From NCBI GenBank assembly GCA_009363875.1, contig CM018683.1, forward strand, positions 47,605,711-47,669,710: a DNA stretch of 64,000 nucleotides. Reading direction: 5' to 3'. The notes under the pieces are model-generated. The model saw only the letters and a program-made list of their open reading frames with translations, was not told where the DNA came from and did not search any database. Source of the stretch: Mikania micrantha (Eukaryota > Streptophyta > Magnoliopsida > Asterales > Asteraceae). Below, one piece after another: positions 11,775 through 22,066 of the stretch. Each line of letters begins with the position of its first letter. The stretch's first letter is position 1. A program made the translations under genes and the position numbers.

Positions 11775-12371
11775 ATGGAGGCCAAAGGCAGAGCTAAACC
11801 ACCGTCACTAGCATTACCATGGAAAACACGCATGATTCTTTCCGTCATCACCACCACCAGCGACGCCGCTCTCCGGAAAAACGGTACCGTCAACCGTCGT
11901 TTTCTTAAATTATTCGACATCCGGGTCCGGCCGACGTCAAAATCCGTCAAAGGCGTCTCCTCACACGATGTCGTTGTAGATCCATCTCGTAAACTCTGGT
12001 TCCGAGTGTACGTACCTTCACAACACGCCAATGAGGATCTCCCCGTGATCGTCTTCTTTCACGGTGGCGGTTTCGTGTTCCTTGGCCCCGACGTCCCGGC
12101 GTACGACGCCGTGTGCCGCCGGTTCGCGAGAGAACTGCCGGCCGTCGTTCTTTCTGTTGACTACCGTCTCGCACCTGAGCATCGGTATCCGGCGCAGCAT
12201 GAAGACTGCTTCGACGTGCTCAAGTTTCTGGATAATGAAGAGAATATGGCGAAATCGTTGCCGGCAAATGCGAATTTGATGCGTTGCTTCCTCGTCGGAG
12301 ATAGCGCCGGCGGAAACCTGGCTCATCATGTTACTCTGAGAGCCTGCCAGTTCAATTTCCGACGACTGAAG
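11775..12371 (+). CDS. carboxylesterase, CXE/HSL family (CXE18-like), exon 1
   Basis: Exon 1 encodes residues 1-199 of an alpha/beta-hydrolase. The oxyanion-hole motif HGGG is at residues 96-99 and the nucleophile elbow GDSAGG at 175-180, with Ser177 as nucleophile. The exon ends CTGAAG|GTAAAC in phase 0 and joins the exon at 14,704 without a frame change, giving 341 residues, a normal length for plant CXEs. No signal peptide is apparent, so a cytosolic enzyme acting on small esters is likely; the substrate is unknown. The ATG is the first in frame and is followed by a family-typical N-terminus. It is the only clean host-type gene in the window. Its closest remembered relative is Arabidopsis CXE18, recalled from memory and not searched. 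Confidence 0.88.
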
Positions 12372-12392
12372 GTAAACTAATTTTCTTCACAA

Positions 12393-12527
12393 TTATTTTT
12401 TTTGAACGGCAAAGTTTGTCTCCTCCTAAACTACTCTACAATAATTACACCATTGTTTATGTTAAAACTCATAACCTCCCATTATAAGAGACAAAACATC
12501 CATCAAGTGAGCTAGTCCCACATTGGC
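12393..12527 (-). mobile_element. short tRNA-derived SINE in the carboxylesterase intron
   Basis: It is flanked by a perfect 14-bp direct repeat AATTTTCTTCACAA (12,379-12,392 and 12,528-12,541). On the reverse strand an A-box-like ACTAGCTCACTTGATGG lies near the 5' end, followed by a weaker B-box-like GGTTATGAGTTTT and a 3' end GTTCAAAAAAAATAATT. The terminus resembles the two SINEs at 25.3-25.8 kb (GTTAAAAAAAATT). Confidence 0.75.
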
Positions 12528-13011
12528 AATTTTCTTCACAAATGGTAATATATTTGTACGCTTTTCATGTTTTAAGTATGATCTAAACAAATTATGTTAT
12601 CTCGTGAACTATTTGTTATCCGATTTTTAAAAATGTTAAATAATTCGAGCTTACGCTTTATTCCCGAGTTCATTAAACGAAAGAAAAAATTATGTGTTCT
12701 TAAGTTTCATTTAACGAAGGAAAAAAAGTTTAATAACACATGTCTTTTTTCGAGTTTCACTTAAGAAGAGAAATGAACAAATAGCATGCTAAATATAGTA
12801 TTTTTTTAATCTATGTATTAAATGAGTTAAATAAATAAAAAATAAAATGATTATTAGGAAAATGTATATTAAATTTTTAGAAAGTACCTATCTGTATCAT
12901 TCAATTGGAAAAAAAAAGCGTGAAAATATTGATGAGGATGCAAAAAAACCAAAACATTTATTAAAACAAAAGTTAGTCGTAAAATAAAGTTTAAAAAACA
13001 CACAAGATTAT

Positions 13012-13201
13012 TTACAAGCCATACAAATAATCTCGCTGTCATATAAATTAAAATAAAACTTTTAACTTTTTTTTTTATATGGGATAAGTTATGCATATAA
13101 ATTAAAATAAAACTTTTAACTTTTTTTTTTTTTTTAAATACAAGGGTAATAACTAAATACATATTATTATTTACAAGCCATACAAATAATCTCGCTATCA
13201 T
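13012..13201. repeat. local segment duplication in the intron
   Basis: TTACAAGCCATACAAATAAT followed by CTCGCT occurs at about 13,012 and 13,171. Between them ATAAATTAAAATAAAACTTT is also repeated (about 13,043 and 13,096), giving nested imperfect duplications with long T runs. Confidence 0.7.
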
Positions 13202-13893
13202 CAGGAAGATATTATATATGGTTGTTGATGGTAGGTAAACATCTATAGCTGTTTATAAAAGCATCCCGCCTACTAATCGTAAGCGAATTAATAAGTGCAA
13301 AATTTTCAAAATCTCCGCACTTACTTTCTTTTCTATGTATTTTTTTCGTTTGACTAAAAGATGCCACTAAATATCTATCATTTTACTAGCATCTCTCTAT
13401 ATATATAGGATTGACTATTTAGCAAACCAACTATAAGACGTAACATGACATATATGGGCGCCGACGTTCATGTTTTCATTTCATCCACCTACAAAGTGTT
13501 ACGTCATGTCACGTGTATCGGCACTCATCTGGCAGACTTGTTAGAGGCATTGACGGCCATAAATATTATTTAGTTATATTTTCAAAATTTAAAGTTGCCC
13601 CGACCGTAAACTATTTACGGATATCAAAGATGTATATAGGAACCCACTTGTGCGTGCATGCCCATATATGTCTAAATATCTGATTTGAATTGTTTTTATT
13701 TTTAGCAACTTAATTTATAATACTTTTGCTAATCACTTTGAAAGAAGGGTATGTGCATACGCAAAACATGATAATTTTAGTTGTTAAAGAATAAAAAAAA
13801 AAATTTAATGCACGTTTGTGGGGGACACATGTATGTTTATGGGCGTCTGCTCATGCAACTAAGGGCGGACAATTATAATTTTAAGAAAAAATC

Positions 13894-14380
13894 ATCTATT
13901 ATCTATTATCTATTATCTATCTATTATTAGTAATAAATAAAAATAATTTTGGACACTTGTCAAAATTATAGCCCATCTAAATTTTGTTTTTCCCTCCTCT
14001 TTAATTATTTATATTTATTATTTAGTTAGAAAATAGAAATAATAATTAATATATTATTAGTTATATGCATTTAAAATGAAATTAATTATGAAGCTTTTAA
14101 ATAAACCTACATATTTATTTAATACTTTCTATTTAATTTTTTAAATAAATTAAAATTATATTTCTTAAAATATTCAAAAATAAAACATTAATGATACTAT
14201 TTGTTTTTTTGTGAATGATTTTAAAATATTTTAAACATTTAATATGATTGAATGATTTAAATGAAAAAACATACACTATATTAAATAATGAAAAGTAAAT
14301 AATTTTTTTTAAAGAAAAGTCATCTGTATTAATATAAATTTTAACTCAACCCGTGTAATACACGGAATTTTAACATAGTT
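13894..14380 (+). mobile_element. non-autonomous Helitron-like element
   Basis: The 5' end is TCTATTATCTATTATC... followed by ATAAATAAAA and a CACTTGTCAA block. Near the 3' end is the palindrome CCCGTGTAATACACGG, about a dozen bases before the terminus. The same 5' block and hairpin occur in the minus-strand elements at 22,582-23,015 and 23,016-23,555. The exact 3' nucleotide is uncertain because the expected CTRR is degenerate (CATAG). Confidence 0.5.
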
Positions 14381-14703
14381 TAATTTAAAGAAAGAAAACT
14401 TTTAAAACGTACGTATATGGGTCATGGGTGCACTTACAGGAGAGTATGGACGTCAACGTGTATATCCATTGGGGCCTATAAAAAATGAAGATTTGTGGCA
14501 TTTACTGATCAAATGGGCAAAATGTAAAGAAGAAAGTCAAACATGAACTTCATAGAATTTTCTCATTAACAATTGTATTTGATCGGTTTCTAACCCGTTG
14601 ATTGAAATACATGTCTATTTCATCAACAATCAACAATGTTGATTATAAAATTGTTATATACAACAACCATTTTGACCATTTTTGCTTCAAATATTGTGTG
14701 AAG

Positions 14704-15132
14704 GTGATCGGAGTAGTGGCAATTCAGCCGTTCTTCGGTGGAGAGAAGCGAACCGATTCCGAGACCCAACTGAAAGGAACACCGATAGTTTCCTTAAAGC
14801 GAACCGACTGGATGTGGAAGGCGTTTTTGCCACGAGGTGAAGAGTTCGATCGGGACCATCCGATCATCAACGTTAGCGGCCCCAAGGCGTACGACATATC
14901 GAAAATCGAGTTCCCACCGACGATGGTGGTGATCGCTGGTTTTGATGCTTTGCGTGACTGGCAAAAACGATACTATGAATGGCTGAAGGATTCGGGCAAG
15001 GAAGTATACTTGTATGAGTATCCCAACATGTGCCATGCCTTTTACATCTTCCCGGAGTTACCGGAATCCACACAACTTTTCCGCCAGGTTAATGAGTTTG
15101 TTAGCAAGGTTTCGAGAAATTATGATAAATAA
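14704..15132 (+). CDS. carboxylesterase, CXE/HSL family (CXE18-like), exon 2
   Basis: Exon 2 encodes residues 200-341 after the acceptor GTGTGAAG|GTG and ends at TAA 15,130-15,132. It holds the other two triad residues, Asp280 in VIAGFDALRDWQ and His310 in PNMCHAFY, plus the family block AIQPFFGGE just after the junction. Retention of His310 argues for an active esterase and against the related gibberellin receptor GID1, in which that His is replaced. The open frame extends 5' of the acceptor, but those codons have no CXE similarity and are read as intron. A possible polyadenylation signal AATAAG lies at about 15,243. Confidence 0.88.
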   Translation: MIGVVAIQPFFGGEKRTDSETQLKGTPIVSLKRTDWMWKAFLPRGEEFDRDHPIINVSGPKAYDISKIEFPPTMVVIAGFDALRDWQKRYYEWLKDSGKEVYLYEYPNMCHAFYIFPELPESTQLFRQVNEFVSKVSRNYDK

Positions 15133-15318
15133 TGATAATCAAAGTTTACTCAACGGTATTTGAAGAATGTAGTATAATCTTTCGGCTAAAATGATGCGAG
15201 TTTAAGTCGGTTGATATAAGATTGTAAAATTTGATGTTAAAAAAATAAGAGAGAAATTGTACCATACTTTTAATTCTTGCATTGAAAGTTGTGCCAAACC
15301 TATCAAATAGGCTATAAC

Positions 15319-15598
15319 CAATGTTTTGAAAACCGGACCGGCCGGTCGGACCGATTGAACCGGGAACCGGTGGCCGGACCCGTCCGGTTAGGGGTTCTGA
15401 ACCGTTTTTAGGTGGTCGAACCGGCGAACCGGTGGTTGAACCGTTTTTTTATATTTTTATATTTTTTTTTAATTTTTATATATAATATATTTATAAAATG
15501 TATATAAAATCATCCCGTTCTTAAATCCGATTCGACCGGTCCGACCTCAGACCAGTAATGAGACCGGTTCGACGTCCGGTCCGGTTATGAAAACATTG
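15319..15598. mobile_element. hAT-type MITE (280 bp)
   Basis: Terminal inverted repeats are CAATGTTTTGAAAACCGG at the left and, read in reverse complement, CAATGTTTTCATAACCGG at the right. Both are followed by GACCGG-rich sequence. It is flanked by a perfect 8-bp duplication GCTATAAC (15,311-15,318 and 15,599-15,606), the hAT hallmark. There is no coding content. Confidence 0.85.
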
Positions 15599-15606
15599 GC
15601 TATAAC

Positions 15607-16050
15607 TAGTGCCTACTAGGCTATGCGCAATGGCCTCGTGAGTAGACGTGAGAGGCTTGGGACACACCCCTATGGCGCCCTCCACCCACTACACACGTGG
15701 CGTATCGGGGCGTAGTGGGGTTGAGCGTGAGGGTGTTTACAGCGTGAGAGGAGAAGAAAGTGGAAAAAAGAAGGGGTTATGAAGGCTTGATGATGGGATG
15801 ATGATAACACATGTGATGATATAGAGTAATGAGTGGGTGATGATGTTGATTTTTTATGTGACGTTTGCGTGGTGCATACAAGGAGTGATGGTGGCTTTAC
15901 CAATGCATATTGCCTTATATATACAATGGATTTGGTTATTTGCACACTTATCTTTATTAATTTAATACTTCACCGACGCCATACATCTTATATAGGTCTA
16001 TAGGAGACATTACCCCTCTAACACGCATTGGTTTGGAAATGATTGGTCTT
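15607..16050. other. spacer, no gene seen
   Basis: No coding region or terminus could be supported. The reverse-strand frame at 15,670-15,945 has no recognisable motif. Confidence 0.4.
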
Positions 16051-16186
16051 GTATACGGCTCGTATAGGTAAACGTCATACAGACCTATACGCGGCGTATA
16101 CGAGGAAAATCGTTATTGCTTAGAAACTAACAATTAATGATTGGTCCCCTTATACGACTTGTAAAGGCGTATACGAAACCTATAAC
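16051..16186. repeat. cluster of TATACG/CGTATA palindromic words
   Basis: Successive words GTATACGGCTCGTATAGG, CTATACGCGGCGTATACG and TTATACGACTTGTAAAGGCG form short inverted repeats of related sequence. The arrangement resembles the ACGGCCCGTACTGG clusters at the ends of the neighbouring MULE but uses a different core. It may be the terminus of another lost element. Confidence 0.4.
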
Positions 16187-16459
16187 GGGTGTGAAATTTA
16201 AAAGGTTGGTGTGTGTATAGAAGGAACATATATTAAATTTATTTTGTTTTTTTTTGTATATTAGGGATAATAATGGTAAATTTTGAATGTCATCACGCAC
16301 AACAATTAATTTTATATTTATGGTTATATTCGGAGAAGTTGAAACTCTAACACGAATTAATGTTATTTTGATGATATTAGTTTCAATTTTTTTTCTAACT
16401 AGAGGAGGCTTGACAGTTTTTATGAATGACCCAACTTGTTTAAAAAAGCTCAAACTAAT

Positions 16460-16466
<7 letters not shown>

Positions 16467-16501
<35 letters not shown>
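16467..16501. repeat. (AT)n microsatellite
   Basis: Uninterrupted AT dinucleotide run. Confidence 0.95.
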
Positions 16502-16503
<2 letters not shown>

Positions 16504-16759
16504 CAAAAAGTTATACTTCACTCGAAGAATAATTTGTAAAGGACATGAAAAAAAAGCGACAAACATGTGTCACTTTCATCTTGTAAGAAAAAACAAAAAA
16601 CATAAATGCGTGTTAGGAAGAAGGATGAAGTTATCATAAACCTACAATATTAAAGAAAAAGTAAACATCATCATTACTTTATTTTACTATTCCTTCAATA
16701 TATTTTGGGTCCGTTTTAATTAAACACCCCATTTTTATATTTTAACACCCAGCCAACTG

Positions 16760-16970
16760 AGACGAGCCGTACAAGTCAATATGACCCGTATAAAGTACAG
16801 ACAAACATTACAGAAGAACGTTTTGGATTCGGTGAAAAATTCTTTGGACGGGTCGTACTGGTCAGTACGGCCTGTACTGGCCTTAACTTATTTTTACAAG
16901 CCATTTTGGATGTAAACCAGTGTGAGAGTCATTTTATACGGCCCTACAGGGCAGTACGGGCCGTATTTAA
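16760..16970. repeat. left cluster of GGCCCGTACTGG-type palindromes
   Basis: The words GACGAGCCGTACAAGTC, GACGGGTCGTACTGGTC, GTACGGCCTGTACTGGCC and GCAGTACGGGCCGTAT recur within about 200 bp. They match the cluster at the opposite end of the element. Confidence 0.7.
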
Positions 16971-17010
16971 ATTATTTATTTTATTTAAACTTAGTTAATA
17001 TATTTTATTA

Positions 17011-17215
17011 ATTTTTAACGATATACGTTTATTACGTTAAGTTTTGAACGATATACGTCTATTATGTTAATTAAACGTTATAAGTTTGTTACGTTATCAT
17101 TTTTAACGATATAAATTATTTACGTAATCGTTCTAACCAAATATTTTATTTTATAATTAGTTTATTTACGTTAATTTATTTTAAACATTATAAGTTTGTC
17201 GCGTAATTATTAAAT
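17011..17215. repeat. degenerate ~40-bp repeats TTAACGATATACGTTTATTACG
   Basis: About five decaying copies of a TAACGATATA...TTACGTTA block lie between the left motif cluster and the ATHILA-like ORF. Confidence 0.6.
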
Positions 17216-17344
17216 AAAACAACACAACCAGAAACAATACAAATAAAGAACGAAACATACATATATATATATACACAACATGAGTTTTACATACAAGGAA
17301 ACAAAATACAAAAACACAAAGTAAACTATGAAGCTCCGGATGGT

Positions 17345-18696
17345 CTAGCGGAGGATCCATCGTCTGGGTAGACGTGTGGCTCCGGTAACGGTAGATGCTA
17401 TGACCCGTCGCGCATGATTAGACACGGCGTCGACCGTCCACTGGACCATATCTTCCACCCGATCGAGCTGTCGCTTGACTCGTGTTTCCCATGCGGCCCG
17501 ACGACGAGTGTCCTGTAAAATCTCGTCAGACTGGGCCGCAACACGGTGCAACAACGCCTCGAGTAGCTCGGTCAGGCGCACCACACGGTAGACGTGTGAT
17601 GGATGCTGCGGTGGGTCCTCATGTGGTGGTGACTGGATCGGCTCCTCCCGTGTACCACGCTCCTGACGGTGGTAGAAGGAGGCGTAGTACAAGGCAAAAC
17701 ATCGTGCAAGGTTGCACGGCCTGCCAGTCATCAGTGAGTGAAGATAGAATAAATCTGTCGTCGTTACCCACTCCTGGCTCTACCCACGTCCTGATATCTT
17801 CGTCACTATGAACCTGTGGATGTATCTGATCAGAGGATCTTTGATGGTCGACGTACGTAATCGGTGGCTGGTGAACAGTGTGTCAGAAATCTGAGACCAC
17901 CAAGCCATCATCACCCCGTCCTCACCATGCATCAGCCCCTGGGTGAATGCCTCTGTCACGGTCTCCGGCTCGTAGTATATACCTAAAAGCACGACAAACC
18001 GCTCGATCGTCATCTCTGAGTGAAGATAGAATAAATCTGTCATCGTCACCCACTCCTGGCTCTGTCCACGTCCTGATATCGTCGTCACTATGCACCTGTG
18101 GATGTATCTGATCAGAGGATCTTTGATGGTCGACGTACGTAATCGGTGGCTGGTGAACGGTGTGTCAGAAATCTAAGACCACCAAGCCATCATCACCCCG
18201 TCCTCACCATGCATCAGCCCCTGGGTGAATGCCTCTGTTACGGTCTCCGGCTCGTAGTATATACCTAAAAGCACGAAAAACCGCGCGATCGTCATCTCCA
18301 TGTGCTGTCCGCATAGCGAGAACTCGATGTCAGGAGGAAGCTCCTCGTCCTCCTGCTCAGGTACCGCCGCCTGGTGAGCTCTGTAACGGAAGGTCGAGAA
18401 AATCCCAACTGTAATCAGCCTATACTTGGGCAGATCGGCTGTATCGAATAAACGAGTCCACTGAGTGTCCTCGCCTAGGATAGCCTTAGCCCGATCTGCC
18501 TGACAGGCATCGGCAAGCACCCCCAGTCGATGCAACGTGGTGTGCCGACACTCATGCGTAGAATTCGACGGCACCTAATCGATGTCGTCGTACCAGGCTG
18601 GAACTGCAGCCACTCGTGCTGCGCAAGCTCTAACGCCTCGTCGTCGAGGACTATATCGTCGTCCTGGTGTGGAATCTCCGCCTCCATATCAATCAA
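17345..18696 (-). pseudogene. ATHILA ORF-1-like protein, broken
   Basis: The reverse strand encodes an N-terminal acidic segment (DDDIVLDDEALELAQHEW) and then HRLGVLADACQ and FSTFRYRAHQ. The core follows: FSLCGQHMEMTIARFFVLLG, SQISDTLFTSHRL, IKDPLIRYIHR, SGRGQSQEWVTMTDLFYLHS and NLARCFALYYASFYHRQERG. A basic/coiled C-terminus (LLEALLHRVAAQSDEIL) ends it. These blocks resemble the ATHILA ORF-1 family of plant retroelement proteins, whose biochemical role is unclear. A frameshift near 18,560, a stop in the duplicated block and a 94-codon internal duplication disable it. It lies within the MULE limits and on the same strand as the transposase, so it is either a captured gene or a nested relic. 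Confidence 0.55.
17735..18298 (-). repeat. tandem duplication, 2 x 282 bp, inside the ATHILA-like ORF
   Basis: The segment starting TGAGTGAAGATAGAATAAAT at 17,735 recurs at 18,017, and both copies end at the same ATCGTCATCTC string. The unit is 282 bp, exactly 94 codons, so the duplication kept the frame. The copies differ at scattered positions, and the second acquired a stop (ATCTAAGACC against ATCTGAGACC). Confidence 0.9.
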
Positions 18697-18740
18697 TAAT
18701 AGTTGAAAAACGAAATCGAGCTAACGTTAAAAAAAATAAA

Positions 18741-19100
18741 TCCAATACGGCCCGTACTGGTCAAGACGGCTCGTACTGCTGTTGGTCGTCTCAAACAAAA
18801 CCAGGCCGTCTCATACCAAGACGGCCCCATCTTGGCCATACCAGGCCAACACTAGGCCATTTGTCCAAGACGACCCGTCTTGGCCATACGAGGCCAACAC
18901 TAGGCCGTCTGTCCAAGACGGCCCATACTGGTCAAGACGGCGTATACTGGTCAAAATGGCACGTCTTGGCCATACCAGGCCAAAAACCATCTTCTTCATA
19001 TGTTGAACAATACGGGCCCGTACTGGTCAAGACGACCCATTTTGTTCTTGTTTTATTTCAATATCAGATGGACAATACGGGCCGTACTGTTCAAGAAATC
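18741..19100. repeat. internal cluster of GGCCCGTACTGG words with a 48-bp tandem repeat
   Basis: Many copies of TACGGCCCGTACTGG, AAGACGGCCC and TTGGCCATACCAGGCC occur between the transposase and ATHILA-like genes. A 48-bp unit beginning TTGGCCATAC is present twice (18,832 and 18,880). A further copy of the word lies at 19,328-19,341. The long plus-strand frame here is repeat-derived. Confidence 0.75.
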
Positions 19101-19418
19101 CCGTCTTTTCATATTTTGAAAACTTAAATCCGAAAAAAATAGCCCTTAGATCATTTTTAGCAAGTAAAACACATATATTCTTGATCTACGAAGCAAAATA
19201 CATACCTGGTGTCGAAAACTTGAAGATCAAGACGGGGTGTATAGACCAGTACGAGAGAGTTTGTGAGTGTTTTGTTTGTGATAAAAGTGAAAATGAATAT
19301 AAAAATTCAAATATAACTTAGAACAATATGGCCCGTACTGTTCAAAATTTGAATTTTTTTTATAAATCAAATAATTCATTTTTATTACATTTAATCAAAG
19401 AATTTGTTGCTTTTACAA

Positions 19419-20306
19419 TTACACATCTACGTAATCGACCAACTTAGTTGCATCTATAATTCTTCGATATTCTTGCAGTTTATCATGATATATGAACTCA
19501 CAGTCGGATGCGGCATCATTTTGGTAACATTTCCATATGGGATTTACCATTGGCATTGGATAATCTCCTTGTAATGTAACATTAATGAAATGGATGCCAA
19601 AATGAACTACTGATACGACGTTATGTCGCATTAAACCATTAGCAGATATCCATAAAGGGAAAATGGTTTGAGCACCTCGACTGCTGATAAGGTGAACGAT
19701 TACACCAAATCTTTAAGCAATTACTAAGCCTGTATGAGGCATAAGCATTCAATGTTGGCTAGGAGCAGGTGCAATCTGTTGCCAATTTATTGAGTTACGT
19801 AATACATCATAAGATCCTGTGTCGTAGGAGTTAAACACATATCTCCACATATCTGCGTGGAAATCCAATTCTTGCAAGAGTTGTTGTCGAATAAAGGCCC
19901 ATTGATTTTCATCGAATCCTAAACCCACGGCTATAGAACGAAAACCACAGTTACCATCTGGCTCGACATCTTGTATGTTTATCACGTAAGGTTGAAATAT
20001 ATGAAGGATGTGACGACCGAAGCGATAAACATTGTTTAATCCTTCTGGCTTCATGTTACGTGGAAACTGGAATTCGTTTTGACTTTGCGAGTCTGATGGT
20101 TGCATTCCATTTGATACCGATGTGGAACGACTGCGCCGAAATACGGGTTTCTGACTCTTCTCTGTCGTGGCTGTAAACGAACTATGCCTCGAATGTTCAA
20201 ATGTACTTTGTTGGGACACTAAGCTATCTTTAACAATGTCTTGCTCTTTTTGTTTCTGTGCTTTTAAATTTGGACGACCACGTGTATCTTTTTGAAATAA
20301 AGGCAT
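19419..20306 (-). pseudogene. AT-hook linker and OTU cysteine protease domain of the second MULE (broken)
   Basis: The reverse strand starts with KDTRGRPNLKAQ, an AT-hook-like RGRP. A polar linker and VYRFGRHILHIFQPYV precede the OTU nucleophile block EPDGNCGFRSIAVGLGFDE (Asp and Cys present). The C-terminal half carries VVHFGIHFINVTLQGDYPMP, equivalent to the putative His block of the first copy. Two stops lie near 19,710-19,760 between the halves. The domain order equals that at 8,088-8,640, although the sequences are well diverged, which suggests an old, maintained fusion. Loss of function in this copy is likely. Confidence 0.65.
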
Positions 20307-20582
20307 CTTTTTGTCAATTTTATTTGGAAATATCTACGACAGTACCTTCTTTATTAGACTCTTTTTTATCTCAGGAGATTTGGAATTTATTTCTTCTGTA
20401 ACCAAATCCATTTGTCCTATAACATCAATTTCTTCTTCTTCTAATAGTGTTGGGTTAGTTGTGTTTCGTTTTGTCCAAAATATGTCTATCTAAGAAAGCG
20501 ATATCTTCGTATCTACATAATTTATAATTAAAAATAATATATCAGTAACTACGTTTGAAACATGTAAGATTTACATTTAGTA

Positions 20583-21767
20583 TTACGAACCTGTGTTTAA
20601 GTATTTTGATATATGACAAGCGCACGGCAACCCACTACTCGTCCAATGCTGGTGGCCACACGTCATATTTGAGTCGCGCATAACTCTTATTTTATCTTTT
20701 TCCTCGGCTAACAAATCAAGAGCTTTATGGGACACCTTTCCTCGAAGGTTATCAAATATTGGTAGTTTATGATGACCCATAGTTTTAATCAAGCTTGTTT
20801 CAAAATCGCGATTCATTTTTACCTCCTGTGATTGCACGATTTCATTTACGAAACCGGTAAGCGAGGCGAGCGTGCTGTTTGTTGAATAAATGGAAGTCGG
20901 TACTGGTTCGTTTTATACATCGCGTCCATCATCAGTACGTGCGGAAATGCACGCCACCAGCAATACGATTTTGGATGACAGAAGAAATTGTCTTCCACGA
21001 AGTTTGTTTCAGAATCCTCCCGGGTACAGTAAACGTAACGCTAACTATGAAGCATGTTTTCCAAAACATACATAAGAGTATCACCGAATTTTTTCTTATT
21101 TGTCATTTTTTGCTGTAAATTGTATACATATCTAGAGATGGACACGTTTGCAGGGTTATGTTTCTTTTTGCTCGAAAGAATGTTACAAGGATCCATGTGT
21201 TGCTCGGTAAGATTCTCAATCATATCCTGTACCTTCTGAGTGAATCTTCTGACATATGTATGACCTCTAGATTCTGATCAGGTTCGTAATTGTGATTGTC
21301 GTTTATCACCTGTAATTTCCAAGATTCACAAATTTCGTTGTATAACCCTATCATTTGAAACGGGCAACCGATTTTCTTGCTGCCTGACCGTCTAAAGATT
21401 GCAATGCTATTATGCTCGCCACCACGGTCACACATGAGCCAGACTTTGATTACACTGCCTGTTATCTTTGATTTCTTCGTTCTTCTTTACACTACAATGT
21501 TCCAGTTAAGTGTACCTCTTTTGTTTCCCAGTTAATGTTTGAATCAGCCGGTTTTTCTTCATAAGTCTCATCCGGGTTACTTTGTTTACTGTCAGGATAC
21601 ACGAATCCATAATCGTTTTGTTGTGCATACGATGTTTGACTCGCAAAACCGATATCAGCATTAGGTTTAGCATTCAGATCTATCATGTCCTATGTATACT
21701 CAACAGGAGGCTCTTCATTCAAATCTGGCACGTAATCATTGAAAAAACTACCATCCGAGAACGACAT
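20583..21767 (-). pseudogene. FAR1-like MULE transposase, internally deleted
   Basis: The reading starts at ATG 21,767 with SFSDGSFFNDYVPDLNEEP, hits an early stop, and continues with MIDLNAKPN. A FAR1-type zinc-finger end lies at 21,435-21,220 (CDRGGEHNS..SKKIGCPFQM..LQVINDNHNYEPD). The transposase start follows (NFFCHPKSYWWWRAF..LMMDAMYKTNQYRLPF), with the first catalytic Asp in MMDAMYKT. The reading then jumps to the region just before the SWIM finger (MTCGHQHWTSSGLPCACH). The core between the first Asp and the SWIM finger, normally some 200-300 residues, is missing. The copy cannot encode a catalytically complete transposase. Confidence 0.8.
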
Positions 21768-21857
21768 CGTTACAAATTTGAATTATATTGTGATAAATCT
21801 TCAAAATTTGATACGTTCGTTTGAAACGATCGAACTATATATAGAAAGATCAAATTT

Positions 21858-22066
21858 GTTCAAGACGGCCCGTACAGGTCTGTACGGCCCGTCTTGCTTC
21901 AAATCACTGTCCTAAGTTGTCTGGGAATGTCTGTATGATGAATGAGACAGGTCGTACGATGAATAAGTACGGCCCGTCTTGCTGTCAATCATTGTCATAG
22001 GATGTTAGAAGAATGTCTGACCGTGGACTGAGACGGGCCGTACTGGGCAGTACGGGCCGTCTCGAG
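21858..22066. repeat. right cluster of GGCCCGTAC palindromes
   Basis: The words AAGACGGCCCGTACAGG, TACGGCCCGTCTTGC and GACGGGCCGTACTGGGC recur, the last followed by AGTACGGGCCGTCTC. Two ~100-bp imperfect tandem units are visible, each with a TCACTGTCCTAAG/TCATTGTCATAGG block. Confidence 0.7.

Larger units (their letters stand above)
12372..14703 (+). other. intron 1 of the carboxylesterase (2,332 bp, TE-loaded)
   Basis: The intron has GT at 12,372 and AG at 14,702-14,703, phase 0. It carries a SINE seven nucleotides from the donor end (first TSD at 12,379), a locally duplicated segment at 13,012-13,201 and a Helitron-like element at 13,894-14,380. The rest is AT-rich and featureless. Confidence 0.85.

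Noticed and set aside
14602..14703. Exon 2 starting at the upstream ATG
   Set aside because: These codons have no CXE similarity and precede a good AG acceptor that restores phase with exon 1.
11775..15132. Gibberellin receptor GID1
   Set aside because: The catalytic His is present (PNMCHAFY), whereas GID1 lacks it. The C-terminal blocks fit CXE esterases better.
18582..19127. 181-codon plus-strand open frame
   Set aside because: Antisense to the ATHILA-like gene start and then a translation of the GGCCCGTACTGG repeat cluster. Repetitive, no domain.
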